NCBI GenBank assembly: GCA_031549885.1
Contig: JAVBPD010000003.1
Span: forward strand, 1-43,824
Direction of reading: 5' to 3'
Length of the DNA stretch: 43,824 nucleotides
Source of the DNA: WQUF01 sp031549885
GTDB taxonomy: Bacteria > Bacillota > Clostridia > Clostridiales > Clostridiaceae
Under the pieces are notes generated by a model that was given only the letters and a program-made list of their open reading frames with translations, was not told the origin of the DNA and made no database searches. Positions 33,405 through 41,956 of this stretch are shown here, piece after piece (position 1 is the stretch's first letter; each line of letters opens with the position of its first letter). The position numbers and the translations under genes are program-made.

Positions 33405-34148
33405 ATTATAGACACTTTTGTAAAAGGTTATGAACTTTCGTATAGAGATATGGATGTTAATGGAAGGTTAAATATACCATCTCTGCTTAATTATATGTTA
33501 AATACATCTATATTACATGAATCACAAATGAGAAAAAGAGGAGATTTGCAAAAAGAAAATGTGGCTTGGATGTTAAATCAATGGAACATACATACAAATG
33601 TTATGCCAAAGCCTCTAGAGAATATATTCATACGAACAGAAGCAAAAGAATTCACTAAATTATATGCAAAAAGAGATTTTTTTGTTTATAATTGTAAAAA
33701 TGAGCATATTGCAAGTGCTGATACATATTGGCTTCTTATAAATATTGATGAGAGAAAGTTAAAAATGTTAAATCAAGATTTATGCAATATATGGGGTGTT
33801 AAATTAAGTGGTAATAATGTTAAGCCATTGAAACTAAAATCTTTAGATAGTTATGAAAGTGAATTTAACATAAAAGTAGGAAATTTAAACATTGATTCAT
33901 TAAATCATGTTTATAATGTTTGTTATATAGAATGGGCATTGAATTACTTACCATTTGATATTGTTAATAATTATAAATTAGAAAATATGGTTGTATCATA
34001 TTTAAAAGAGACGTATTTAAATGATGAATTAACTATTATGACAAAGTGTGTTAAAGAAAGTGATGGTTTTAAATACTATCACAAATTTATTAAAGATGAT
34101 AATAATGTTATTTGCTTAATAGAAAGCACTTGGGCAAAACAAAATTAA
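33405..34148 (+). CDS. Acyl-ACP thioesterase (hotdog fold), probable ATT start
   Basis: Releases fatty acids from acyl carrier protein; FatA/FatB-like. Tandem hotdog halves are suggested by YRDMDVNGRLNIPSLLNYML near the N-terminus and DSLNHVYNVCYIEWALNYLP in the second half. An ATG at 33450 would remove the first beta strand (IDTFVKGYELSYRDM) that homologues have. The frame is open upstream to a TAA at 33390-33392 but contains no ATG, GTG or TTG before 33450. ATT at 33405 lies 9 bases after AAAGG (33391-33395), so initiation at ATT is the best fit, giving 247 residues. A terminator follows the stop. Substrate length is unknown. Confidence 0.75.
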   Translation: MIDTFVKGYELSYRDMDVNGRLNIPSLLNYMLNTSILHESQMRKRGDLQKENVAWMLNQWNIHTNVMPKPLENIFIRTEAKEFTKLYAKRDFFVYNCKNEHIASADTYWLLINIDERKLKMLNQDLCNIWGVKLSGNNVKPLKLKSLDSYESEFNIKVGNLNIDSLNHVYNVCYIEWALNYLPFDIVNNYKLENMVVSYLKETYLNDELTIMTKCVKESDGFKYYHKFIKDDNNVICLIESTWAKQN

Positions 34149-34174
34149 AGCTGTGAAAAATATCACAGCTTTAA
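34145..34174. terminator. Bidirectional terminator between thioesterase and flavoprotein genes
   Basis: TTAAAGCTGTGA (34145-34156) pairs with TCACAGCTTTAA (34163-34174), with A and T runs at the two sides, serving both convergent genes. Confidence 0.88.
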
Positions 34175-34177
34175 TTT

Positions 34178-35407
34178 TTAAATGGTTATGCTATCTCTAA
34201 CGCAAAGGGCTGTTATCCATGCAAAGTAAAGGTTATATCCACCACAATCTCCATCTACATCTATAATTTCACCTGTAAAATATAAATTCTTATTTATTTT
34301 AGATTCAAGAGTTAAATTATCTATTTCTAAAGTATTTACACCACCTGAAGTTACTTGAGAATTTCCAAATCCAGTAGAATCTATAACTTGAAACTTCCAA
34401 TTATTTATTATATTTATAAGATTATTTTTTTGATCTAATGTTAACTTACAAACTTGTGCATTAACATTAGAAATTCCAGAAGATTTAATAAATATTGGAA
34501 TTAATTTTTTGTTTATAATTCCTATTAAGCAATTAAAAATGGATCTTTCATTAAACATATTAAAATGGCTTTGCAAAAAAGCTCCTAATGTATCTCTATC
34601 CATCTTTGGAAAATGATTAATTGATATATATACATTTTTAGAAGAGCCTAGTAATCTTGTTGCCACTGTGCTTAGCTGGAGTACAGGGATTCCAGATATT
34701 CCATAGTCAGTGTATAATATTTCTCCAGATGAGGTTTTAATTATTTTATCATCAACTATTAAATTTACTATTCCTTCAAATTTTATCCCAGATAATGCTT
34801 TTAGCAGATCTGATTTTAATTTTAATTGAACGAGAGCTGGATATGTTTTTACTATTGTATGGTTTAAAGATTTAGCTAATCTATATCCAATTCCATCAGA
34901 ACCAGTTTTAGGAGCTGATTGTCCTCCTGTGCTTAAAACTAATTTGTTGCATTTATATTTTTTTAAAGAACTGCTTTCAAGTATATATGTCCCATTTGAA
35001 ATTGTAACATTAATTATTTTTTCATTAGTGTAAACAGGTATGTTTAATTCCTCTATATTGATTCTTAAAATATCTATAACTGAAGAAGCTTGGTATGAAA
35101 GAGGAAATAATTTTCCAAAACCTTCATCAATTAAATGAAGACCAAGCGCTTCAAAAACATCTATGACTAATTCAATAGGATATCTATTTAATAATTCATG
35201 TATAAATTCTTCATTCATAGAGTGAAAGTTTTCAGGTGAAATATTTAAATTTGCTATATTACACCTTCCATTTCCTGTGCTTAAAATTTTAACACCGACT
35301 CTTTCATTGCGCTCTATTAATGCAACATCTACATTCATCTTTTTTAAAAGTATTGATAAAAAAAGCCCAGATGCTCCTCCACCAATTACTATAACATCAT
35401 AGTTCAT
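34178..35407 (-). CDS. NAD(P)/FAD-dependent flavoprotein of the HI0933/BaiN type
   Basis: 409 residues starting MNYDVIVIGGGASGLFLSIL (GGGASG FAD motif), followed by ERNERVGVKILSTGNGRCNIANLN, a hallmark of the HI0933 family, and VLSTGGQSAPKTGSDGIGYRLA. The C-terminal ending NLYFTGEIIDVDGDCGGYNLYFAWITALCVR completes the FAD-binding part. Some members (BaiN) reduce bile-acid intermediates, but the family is broad and the substrate here is not known. The ATG follows GAGGTGATTT. Confidence 0.9.
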   Translation of the reverse strand: MNYDVIVIGGGASGLFLSILLKKMNVDVALIERNERVGVKILSTGNGRCNIANLNISPENFHSMNEEFIHELLNRYPIELVIDVFEALGLHLIDEGFGKLFPLSYQASSVIDILRINIEELNIPVYTNEKIINVTISNGTYILESSSLKKYKCNKLVLSTGGQSAPKTGSDGIGYRLAKSLNHTIVKTYPALVQLKLKSDLLKALSGIKFEGIVNLIVDDKIIKTSSGEILYTDYGISGIPVLQLSTVATRLLGSSKNVYISINHFPKMDRDTLGAFLQSHFNMFNERSIFNCLIGIINKKLIPIFIKSSGISNVNAQVCKLTLDQKNNLINIINNWKFQVIDSTGFGNSQVTSGGVNTLEIDNLTLESKINKNLYFTGEIIDVDGDCGGYNLYFAWITALCVRDSITI

Positions 35408-35424
35408 AAATCACCTCAGAAGTT

Positions 35425-35462
35425 AATGGTATAATAGAAAAATATATTAAAAGTATACCATT
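35425..35462. promoter_or_regulatory. Facing extended -10 promoters in an inverted repeat
   Basis: AATGGTATA (35425-35433) and TATACCATT (35454-35462) form an inverted repeat. The left copy reads TGGTATAAT on the plus strand (toward sfsA) and the right copy reads TGGTATACT on the minus strand (toward the flavoprotein gene), each an extended -10 element. The two start points would fall between or beside the arms. Confidence 0.5.
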
Positions 35463-35503
35463 TTAAACATAAGAGTTAAACTTAAATAAGGAGAAAGTTG
35501 GTT

Positions 35504-36196
35504 ATGAAAATAGTTGAGAAAATAGAAAATGCAATTTTTATTAATAGGCCAAATAGGTTTATTGCAAATGTGTTATTAAATGATAAAGAAGAAGTAGTTC
35601 ATGTTCCTAATACAGGTAGGTGCAAAGAAATATTTATTAAAAATGCAAAAGTTGTTTTAAGAAAATTTGATGTAAAAGAAAGAAAGACAAAATATGATTT
35701 AATATCAGCATGGAAAGGTGATAAATTAATAAATATTGATTCTCAAATGCCTAATAAAATAGTGCATGAGGCTCTTATAAACAAAAAAATTCATAAACTT
35801 ATAAGATATAATAATATTGAAAAAGAAAAGACTTTTCACAATAGTAGGTTTGATTTTAAGATTTTTAATGACCATGGAGAAGTGTATTATTTAGAGGTAA
35901 AAGGGGTTACTTTAGAGGATAATTATATTGCAAAATTCCCTGATGCTCCAACTGAAAGAGGAGAGAAGCATGTAAGAGAATTAATTAAAGCAAAAGAGGA
36001 AGGAAATGGAGCTGGAATATTATTTTTAATTCAACTTGAAGAGGTGTGTAAATTTACACCAAATAAAGAGATGGATGAAAAGTTTTCAAATGCTGTTTTA
36101 GATGCAAAAAATAAAGGGGTAGATATATTTGCATATAATTGCAGCGTATATGATAATAATATAACGCTAAAAAATGAAATAGAAATTTTTATGTAA
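35504..36196 (+). CDS. sfsA: SfsA family DNA/RNA-binding protein
   Basis: 230 residues. The N-terminal RPNRFIANVLLNDKEEVVHVPNTGRCKEI, the LEVKGVTLE nuclease-like core and FPDAPTERGEKHVRELI are the SfsA signature. SfsA was first described as a sugar fermentation stimulation protein, and nucleic-acid binding or nuclease activity has been proposed. A TTG at 35498 lies only 2 bases after the AGGAGA ribosome site, so the ATG at 35504 is preferred. Followed directly by a terminator. Confidence 0.93.
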   Translation: MKIVEKIENAIFINRPNRFIANVLLNDKEEVVHVPNTGRCKEIFIKNAKVVLRKFDVKERKTKYDLISAWKGDKLINIDSQMPNKIVHEALINKKIHKLIRYNNIEKEKTFHNSRFDFKIFNDHGEVYYLEVKGVTLEDNYIAKFPDAPTERGEKHVRELIKAKEEGNGAGILFLIQLEEVCKFTPNKEMDEKFSNAVLDAKNKGVDIFAYNCSVYDNNITLKNEIEIFM

Positions 36197-36220
36197 AAGT
36201 CAGGCCTAAAAGCCTGACTT
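36197..36220. terminator. Terminator between sfsA and secreted protein 1
   Basis: AAGTCAGGC (36197-36205) pairs with GCCTGACTT (36212-36220) around a 6-base loop. It begins right at the sfsA stop and overlaps the end of the convergent gene. Confidence 0.85.
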
Positions 36221-37246
36221 ATTAAAATGAGTATTAAATCCTAAAGTACATACTGAATTTTTGTGTATATCAGATCCATTTGAAGGGGAATAAGTTGATA
36301 GAGCAGTTACTGTATATACATCATTTGGCAAATCTCCAATAGTGTAACCATCCTTAAGATATACTTTTAAATCAACTGGATAAGATTTATAAAAGTCGAA
36401 TTTTGGATAAACGCTTCTACAAGGAATGCTTAAAATTCCTGAATTTGTCATATTCATTGTTGAAACTAATTTACGAGTGGAAGCATGATAAATGTCAACA
36501 TGATCTATATAATCTACCAAACAAGGGTCAAAGTGGAATTCAAAATTGCTATATTTAAATGATGTTGTTTTATACTCTACACAATATCTTAGTTGAAGCA
36601 CTTTATCGCTTGATAATGGTCTTCCTACATTAAATCCAAACATTGATTTAAATACTCCATAATTTAATGTAGAATATTGAACAGGTTTTTTTTCTATGAC
36701 ACCAATATCTCTTGTTTTTAATACATATTGATTGCCTTGTCTAGGGTCTGTAAGTTTTACTGAATAAGTATATTTATCTTTTGGTAAACAATTAACTGGT
36801 GTTTTTAAAACTATTGTAGCTTGTGCTGTATGTGCCCATTTACAATTGCCAACCTGCATAAGTTTTGAAGTTGGGCATATAAAAACCCCTGGTGAGCTTT
36901 GAAGTAATATAAATTGAGATCCAGGATTAGTACCATGATTCATATTTGTTACTACTTCAAGGCGATCTACATAAGGTATAAGGTCTGGATCCATTTCAAA
37001 AACCGTATTCGTCCCATAATTTTGATTAAGGTTTTTAATAAAACTGTTATTCCAAATGAATGTTACCTTTTTATAATCAGCACTATAAGTAGAAGTGCCC
37101 CATATTCCTGTGCTAAGTATTCCATCATTTTTACCTACTTTAATATTTATTCCACTTTCTTCAGCGTGAGTTATCATTGGTTGAAATGATAAACTTAGAA
37201 TAATAGTAGACAAAGCTATAATTGATGTTTTTTTGATAAAATTCAT
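36206..37246 (-). CDS. Secreted protein of unknown function, paralogue 1
   Basis: 346 residues with a clear signal peptide (MNFIKKTSIIALSTIILSLS, cleavage probably after THA at about 28). The mature part is made of two related halves. The first has YSADYKKVTFIW and DPDLIPYVDRLEVV; the second has GRPLSSDKVLQLRYCV and DPCLVDYIDHVDIY. Both end in segments with conserved prolines (PVNCLPKDKYTYSV; IGDLPNDVYTV). Beta-rich pattern suggests Ig-like domains. No LPXTG, repeats or membrane anchor. Close to paralogues 2 and 3. I do not recognise the family and assign no function. The ATG follows GGAGGAAT. Confidence 0.75.
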   Translation of the reverse strand: MNFIKKTSIIALSTIILSLSFQPMITHAEESGINIKVGKNDGILSTGIWGTSTYSADYKKVTFIWNNSFIKNLNQNYGTNTVFEMDPDLIPYVDRLEVVTNMNHGTNPGSQFILLQSSPGVFICPTSKLMQVGNCKWAHTAQATIVLKTPVNCLPKDKYTYSVKLTDPRQGNQYVLKTRDIGVIEKKPVQYSTLNYGVFKSMFGFNVGRPLSSDKVLQLRYCVEYKTTSFKYSNFEFHFDPCLVDYIDHVDIYHASTRKLVSTMNMTNSGILSIPCRSVYPKFDFYKSYPVDLKVYLKDGYTIGDLPNDVYTVTALSTYSPSNGSDIHKNSVCTLGFNTHFNKSGF

Positions 37247-37588
37247 CTAATATTCCTCCATTAATATAACATTGATGAAACTTTAAGATTTCATTTAGTT
37301 GTTAAGTATGTTTATAATGAGTATACAATTTCTTAACATATTTTTCAATATTTATTTAAAAAAATTTAAAAAAACATAAAATAATTGACAAACATTACAA
37401 ACTATTATAAGATGGATTTAATAGATTTTTAATAATTTCCTTTCGATTTATTGAGTTAATACTACATTATTTCGTAAATATGTGAGGGATATTGTTAAAA
37501 TATATTTCGATATTATTCATTAAAAAATATGATTTTATTTAAGTTAATAAAAGATCAGTTTGTTGTATTATTTTAGGAGGCGAATAAA
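37247..37588. other. Divergent promoter region between secreted proteins 1 and 2
   Basis: 342 bases of A/T-rich DNA without a gene. A TTGACA at 37385 with TATAAG or TAAGAT about 15-17 bases on is a possible promoter for paralogue 2 and would leave a leader of about 170 bases. I could not recognise a riboswitch in that leader. AGGAGGCG lies just before the GTG start. Confidence 0.4.
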
Positions 37589-38719
37589 GTGAAGATTTTC
37601 AAGAAAATGGGAGTATTTGTTTTAATATTAATGATGTTATCAACTGTTTTATTTCAAATTCAAACAGCTTCTGCTGCTGAAGGTGGTATTACATTAGGGG
37701 TAAGTGGTATGCAAGGCAAACAGTTAATTAGAAGTTCTGGTATATCTGGCACAACTAATTACGCAGCCGATGGAATGAGCTTTAATTTTAGATATGCGCT
37801 TAATTTTTTAGCAAAGAAGCGTATTTTATCAACAGTTTTTCAATTTGAAGTAGAACCTGCTTTAATACCTTATGTTGATCATATTGCAGTTAATGGTTTA
37901 AATAAGAAAAAAGGATTTTTTAATGTTGTTGCAACTATGCCAGGACAATTCTATTTCTCAATTATGGATGTTGCTAAGAAAGGTTATGCCATTGTCGATA
38001 TTACTGTATATTTGAAAACATCTGTGAATTGTTTACCAAATAAAAAATATGCTTATGGATTAGGATTAGTTGATTCAAATTTAGGATTCCAATATGTTTA
38101 TAAGACTAGGGTAACAGGCGTAGTTGAACAAAAGCCAGTTCAATATGTAACACTAAGTAAAAACTTTGGATTATACGGATCATACTTGGGATTCTATTTA
38201 GGAAGACCATTACCTTCAGATAATATTATTGAATTACAATACAATGTTTATGAAAAATGTACTAATCCAATTAAAAAAACAAACTTTGTATTTAAATTTG
38301 ATCCATGTTTAACAGAATATATTGACCATGTTGATTTTTATAATGCTTATACTGGAAAATTTGTCGTGTCTTCTGATATGACTACAAGTGGAACAATTAG
38401 AGTGCCTGCAGTTTCAGTATTTCCAAAAGCTTGTAAAACAAAATATTGGCCAATAAATGTTAAAGTATATTTAAAGAGAGATTTAACACTTTCAGATATA
38501 ACTCTTGGAACGTTTAGTATAACAGCTTATGCAGAATTAGCAGCTTCTCACGGATTTGATATATTAAAGAGTTCTTTATGCACAGTTGGAATTTACAATG
38601 GAGCTTGTGTTGATCCTAATGCTTCATATATAGACCAAAGTCAATCTAAACCACAAATTAATATTATAAATATTCCAGATGATGTAGTTGGGGAAATTGA
38701 TAATCCAGATGCTCAATAA
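37589..38719 (+). CDS. Secreted protein of unknown function, paralogue 2
   Basis: 376 residues, GTG start. Signal peptide MKIFKKMGVFVLILMMLSTV..., cleavage probably after ASA at about 29. Same two-part build as paralogue 1: YAADGMSFNFRYAL and EPALIPYVDHIAVN in the first half, GRPLPSDNIIELQYNVYEK and DPCLTEYIDHVDFY in the second; shared VNCLPNKKYAYGLGLVD and GVVEQKPVQYVTL linker. It is the most divergent of the three and has an extra acidic C-terminal tail of about 35 residues (DPNASYIDQSQ to DNPDAQ). No anchor seen, so probably released or held by other interactions. Confidence 0.75.
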   Translation: MKIFKKMGVFVLILMMLSTVLFQIQTASAAEGGITLGVSGMQGKQLIRSSGISGTTNYAADGMSFNFRYALNFLAKKRILSTVFQFEVEPALIPYVDHIAVNGLNKKKGFFNVVATMPGQFYFSIMDVAKKGYAIVDITVYLKTSVNCLPNKKYAYGLGLVDSNLGFQYVYKTRVTGVVEQKPVQYVTLSKNFGLYGSYLGFYLGRPLPSDNIIELQYNVYEKCTNPIKKTNFVFKFDPCLTEYIDHVDFYNAYTGKFVVSSDMTTSGTIRVPAVSVFPKACKTKYWPINVKVYLKRDLTLSDITLGTFSITAYAELAASHGFDILKSSLCTVGIYNGACVDPNASYIDQSQSKPQINIINIPDDVVGEIDNPDAQ

Positions 38720-38739
38720 ATAAAAAATTCCTCTTTAAA

Positions 38740-38765
38740 CGGGACTTTCTGTAAGGAAAGTCCCG
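38740..38765 (+). terminator. Terminator after secreted protein 2
   Basis: CGGGACTTTC (38740-38749) pairs with GAAAGTCCCG (38756-38765), followed by TACTTGTTTTT. A G+C-rich stem in an A/T-rich region. Confidence 0.88.
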
Positions 38766-38801
38766 TACTTGTTTTTCCATCAATATAATTAAATTTTCTT
38801 T

Positions 38802-39803
38802 CTATAATTTCAATATTTTTTCAGCATTTTTATACGCAATTTTTTCTTTATCAGATTCGCTTATAGGTAACCCAATCAGAAAATCCTTCATATCATCTCG
38901 TTTTACATAAGGATAATCGTGAGACCACAACACATGATCAGAACCCATTTCACCTATTGCAAGCATAGCAGGACCTTTGCTTGCGATACCGCTTGGCGTA
39001 ATATAGACATGTTCCTTGTAAATTTCCGAAAACGAGCGGTCAAATCCGGTCAGAGACTGCGGAATCATTTCGTCAATGCGGTCAAAATAATAAGGAATAA
39101 GTTCTCCCCAATGGCCGGTAATCAGCTTCAGGTTAGGTAGTTTATTAAATATACCAGATAGAATCATTCGCATCATATGGATTCCCACGTCTGCATGCCA
39201 ACCAAAACCATATGCAGAAAATGTAGCTGTTACGCCAGCAGGGATGTTGCTACCTTTGTAGTAATGGTTGGCTACATTTTCATCAACAAAGCCAGGATGA
39301 AAATAAACCGGTACATCAAGCTCAGATGCTCTTTCAAAAATAGGAAAATACTCTGGCTCATCAAAGAAACTTCCGTTATAGGTTCCGTTTAGCGATGCAC
39401 CTTTGAAACCTAGGTCACATACAGCACGGAAAAGTTCATCTGCAGCAGCTTTTGGATCACCAACCGGCAAAGCAGCATAACCTGCGAAACGGTGGGGATG
39501 ACGCTTTATCGCCTCTGCAAGCTCATCATTTGCCTGCCTGCACAATGGAATAGCGGCATCGGCAGGCAAATCCATGGGGCTGTTGTTGCCGTAGGAAATT
39601 ACTTGAATATCCACACCTTGTTTATCCATCATCAAGATGCGCAATTCATCCATATCGCTGATGGCTTTTGTATTGTTAAAATAGTCTTGCAAAAAACCGA
39701 GCCTGCATTTAACCGCAGGGCTTGCGCTTTTCGTCATGACCTCCATGTATTTGTCATTGACAGCCTTAGACATATAATGTTCTTCAATTGCTATTAATTT
39801 CAT
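38802..39803 (-). CDS. Amidohydrolase-superfamily decarboxylase/hydrolase (ACMSD/resorcylate decarboxylase-like)
   Basis: 333 residues, TIM-barrel amidohydrolase. The N-terminal ExH metal motif is IEEHY (E7, H9). Then come RFAGYAALPVGDP, VYFHPG with a metal histidine, ITGHWGE with a second histidine, and WSHDYPYVKRD with the terminal aspartate. These match the gamma-resorcylate / dihydroxybenzoate decarboxylase branch, so a non-oxidative decarboxylation of an aromatic acid is plausible, but the substrate is not shown. The G+C content and codon choice are visibly higher than in neighbouring genes, which suggests transfer. ATG after AGGGGATG. Directly downstream of a Crp/Fnr gene and operator. 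Confidence 0.8.
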   Translation of the reverse strand: MKLIAIEEHYMSKAVNDKYMEVMTKSASPAVKCRLGFLQDYFNNTKAISDMDELRILMMDKQGVDIQVISYGNNSPMDLPADAAIPLCRQANDELAEAIKRHPHRFAGYAALPVGDPKAAADELFRAVCDLGFKGASLNGTYNGSFFDEPEYFPIFERASELDVPVYFHPGFVDENVANHYYKGSNIPAGVTATFSAYGFGWHADVGIHMMRMILSGIFNKLPNLKLITGHWGELIPYYFDRIDEMIPQSLTGFDRSFSEIYKEHVYITPSGIASKGPAMLAIGEMGSDHVLWSHDYPYVKRDDMKDFLIGLPISESDKEKIAYKNAEKILKL

Positions 39804-39864
39804 AATAAAAACATCCCCTTTTGATTTATTGACCTAAGTCTACCAAAAAGGAGATGTTATACTC

Positions 39865-39880
39865 TGTAACCATGGTTACA
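39865..39880. promoter_or_regulatory. Crp/Fnr-type operator, perfect 16-bp palindrome
   Basis: TGTAACCATGGTTACA, a perfect palindrome, lies between the regulator stop codon and the amidohydrolase start. A minus-strand TAGACT at about 39842-39837 would put its centre near -41, the usual activation position. A TATAAC close to it (39861-39856) would place it over the promoter, the repression position. Confidence 0.7.
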
Positions 39881-39882
39881 AT

Positions 39883-40572
39883 TTATTCATATAAGTTGTC
39901 AAACAGCGATTCATCAAGCACAACAACTTTATGTCCGGTGATGCGCAGGATTCCCTCATCCTGCATACGACCCAATTCTCTTGACAATGAGGGTCTTGCG
40001 ATTCCTAAATAATCAGCAATTTCCTCCCGGGTTTCGGTTAGCATAATTCGATGATGCTCATCCCTTACATGAAACAAATAAAAGGCTATGCGATCTCGCA
40101 CTGAGGCGAAGGAAAGGATTCTGACCTTATCACCTAGGTAATTAATTTTATCTACAAATGTTCCCATCATGTTGCGCATCATGATGACCTGAATATCGCT
40201 ATATTCTGCAGATGGCTCTAAGAGCAGTCTATTAGAAATTTCTAAAACTTCGCTGTCCTCTAAAGCAACTGCATATTGCCATAAAAGCTTTTTTGGCGAA
40301 AACAGTCGCACCTCGTTAATCAGCACTCCGGGAATCGTGTTGCTTTTGCTGAGGCTTCGCTTGCCGTCAAAGGTGTCTCTGCCCATGGCGGTATTGCCTG
40401 ATAAAAGCATAATGAGCTTGTCAGGAGCATGATCCGTCCAAAATAAAATCTCACCCCGTTTATAACGAGTGCATTTTATCAAATTGCTTTCAACAAGGCG
40501 ATTGATTTGTTCATCTATAAGGCCTTCACAAAGACTGCTTTGCTTTAATATATTAAAAAGTTCTTTTTTCAA
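39883..40572 (-). CDS. Crp/Fnr family transcriptional regulator
   Basis: 229 residues. The N-terminal effector-binding beta-roll (about 10-120) includes YKRGEILFWTDHAPDKLIMLLSGN. A long dimer helix follows, and the C-terminal winged helix-turn-helix contains TETREEIADYLGIARPSLSRELGRMQDEGILRI. The iron-sulfur cysteines of Fnr are not present as a set, so another ligand is likely. TTG start at 40572. It is 79 bases upstream of the amidohydrolase on the same strand, with the palindromic operator in the gap, and shares its higher G+C content. Confidence 0.88.
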   Translation of the reverse strand: MKKELFNILKQSSLCEGLIDEQINRLVESNLIKCTRYKRGEILFWTDHAPDKLIMLLSGNTAMGRDTFDGKRSLSKSNTIPGVLINEVRLFSPKKLLWQYAVALEDSEVLEISNRLLLEPSAEYSDIQVIMMRNMMGTFVDKINYLGDKVRILSFASVRDRIAFYLFHVRDEHHRIMLTETREEIADYLGIARPSLSRELGRMQDEGILRITGHKVVVLDESLFDNLYE

Positions 40573-40666
40573 TGGTTATCCTCACTCTAAAATAATAGCT
40601 TTATCAAAGATGTTACTTCAGTATAGCAGAAACTTACAAATAAAACCATAATAAGTAAGGGATCTT

Positions 40667-41707
40667 TTATTTAATATTATGTGTAAGAAAACCTGTAGTG
40701 CAAAGTGAATTCTTTAATATTGCTGTTGATCCTGTAACTGAAGAGCTTGTTGTCATTGTCATTACTTTATATGAATCATTAGGTAATGAACCAATAGTTA
40801 TTCCATCTTTAAAGTACACTTTAGCATTTATAGGCATTGTTCTAAAAAAACTAATTCTAGGATATACACTTGCTAAAGGTACGCTGACAATTCCATTTTG
40901 TGGAATAGACTCAGAGGAAACAACTCCATTTGTCACACTGCTATATACTTCTACACGGTCAATATAATTTACAAGTTGAGGGTCAAATTTAAATATGAAA
41001 TTACATGATCTAATAGGTGCATATGCAAAGGAAACACAATATTTTACTTGCAATGTATTATCAGAACTTAAAGGGCGTCCAGTATTGTATCCTAAAATTG
41101 ATTTAAATACCCCATAGTCAATATCTAAAATATTATAATTGTCAGGATTTTTTTCAATAACTCCTTGTAATCTGCTTCTATTAACATATTCGTTATTTAA
41201 TCTTGGAAATACTAATCTTAATGAATATACATACATATCCTTTGGAAGTTGATCAACAGGTGTATTTAACACAATTGTAGCCATTCCAGTATGTGTAAAA
41301 CCACAAGCACATGTCTGTATAGCTCTTTCGGTATTAAACACAAAAGTTCCTGGACTTGTAGGCTTTAGCGAAAATTTGCTTCTTGGTGTGGTGCTGTGAC
41401 CCATATTATCAACAACTTCAAGGTGATCTACATATGGAGCAAGTTCAGGTTCAACGTCTATTACCATTAGCGTTCTTTCATGAGCGATGTTAAATTTAAA
41501 ATTAAATTGAAAAGTAAATGATATGGATTTTTTGTCAGCGCTATAAATAGATGGCCCACCTATACCAGTAGCATCGATTAAATCATATCTTGTAAGACCA
41601 TTTAACACTCTTCCAGTTTCTTCTGAAAATGCTAATTTAGGTTGAAAGATAGAAGATATAATTAATAAAATAATTGTTAATAAGGATAAATTTTTGAATT
41701 TTCTCAT
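40667..41707 (-). CDS. Secreted protein of unknown function, paralogue 3
   Basis: 346 residues from the ATG at 41707, preceded by GGGGGAA; a TTG two codons earlier is too close to that site. Signal peptide MRKFKNLSLLTIILLIISSI..., cleavage near AFS. Two related halves: YSADKKSISFTFQFNF and EPELAPYVDHLEVVDNM, then GRPLSSDNTLQVKYCVSF and DPQLVNYIDRVEVY. It is closer to paralogue 1 than to paralogue 2 (for example NMGHSTTPRSKF against NMNHGTNPGSQF). No anchor motif. Separated from the other two by the amidohydrolase/regulator pair, which probably entered between them. Confidence 0.75.
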   Translation of the reverse strand: MRKFKNLSLLTIILLIISSIFQPKLAFSEETGRVLNGLTRYDLIDATGIGGPSIYSADKKSISFTFQFNFKFNIAHERTLMVIDVEPELAPYVDHLEVVDNMGHSTTPRSKFSLKPTSPGTFVFNTERAIQTCACGFTHTGMATIVLNTPVDQLPKDMYVYSLRLVFPRLNNEYVNRSRLQGVIEKNPDNYNILDIDYGVFKSILGYNTGRPLSSDNTLQVKYCVSFAYAPIRSCNFIFKFDPQLVNYIDRVEVYSSVTNGVVSSESIPQNGIVSVPLASVYPRISFFRTMPINAKVYFKDGITIGSLPNDSYKVMTMTTSSSVTGSTAILKNSLCTTGFLTHNIK

Positions 41708-41956
41708 TTGCAAAGTTCCCCCTTTAGTGTTATCTTCTGTGTAAATTTAAATATTTAATTTGTTTTATAACCAATATTATCCTTAATTATAAAATATATA
41801 TAATTGTAATAAAAATATGTAATGAATAGAGTTGTTTGGTACTAAAATATAATTTTTTTCTCCCATAATATAGGATATATTTCTATACGTTAGTGTCATA
41901 CTTTTAAAATGTTTGAGTATACATATAGTAATAACAAAATTTTAAAGGAGAAATTT

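Noticed and set aside
39492..39797. Plus-strand ORF opposite the amidohydrolase, and similar ORFs opposite gyrA, the AI-2E permease and others
   Set aside because: They mirror strongly conserved genes on the other strand, have no ribosome sites and no recognisable products.
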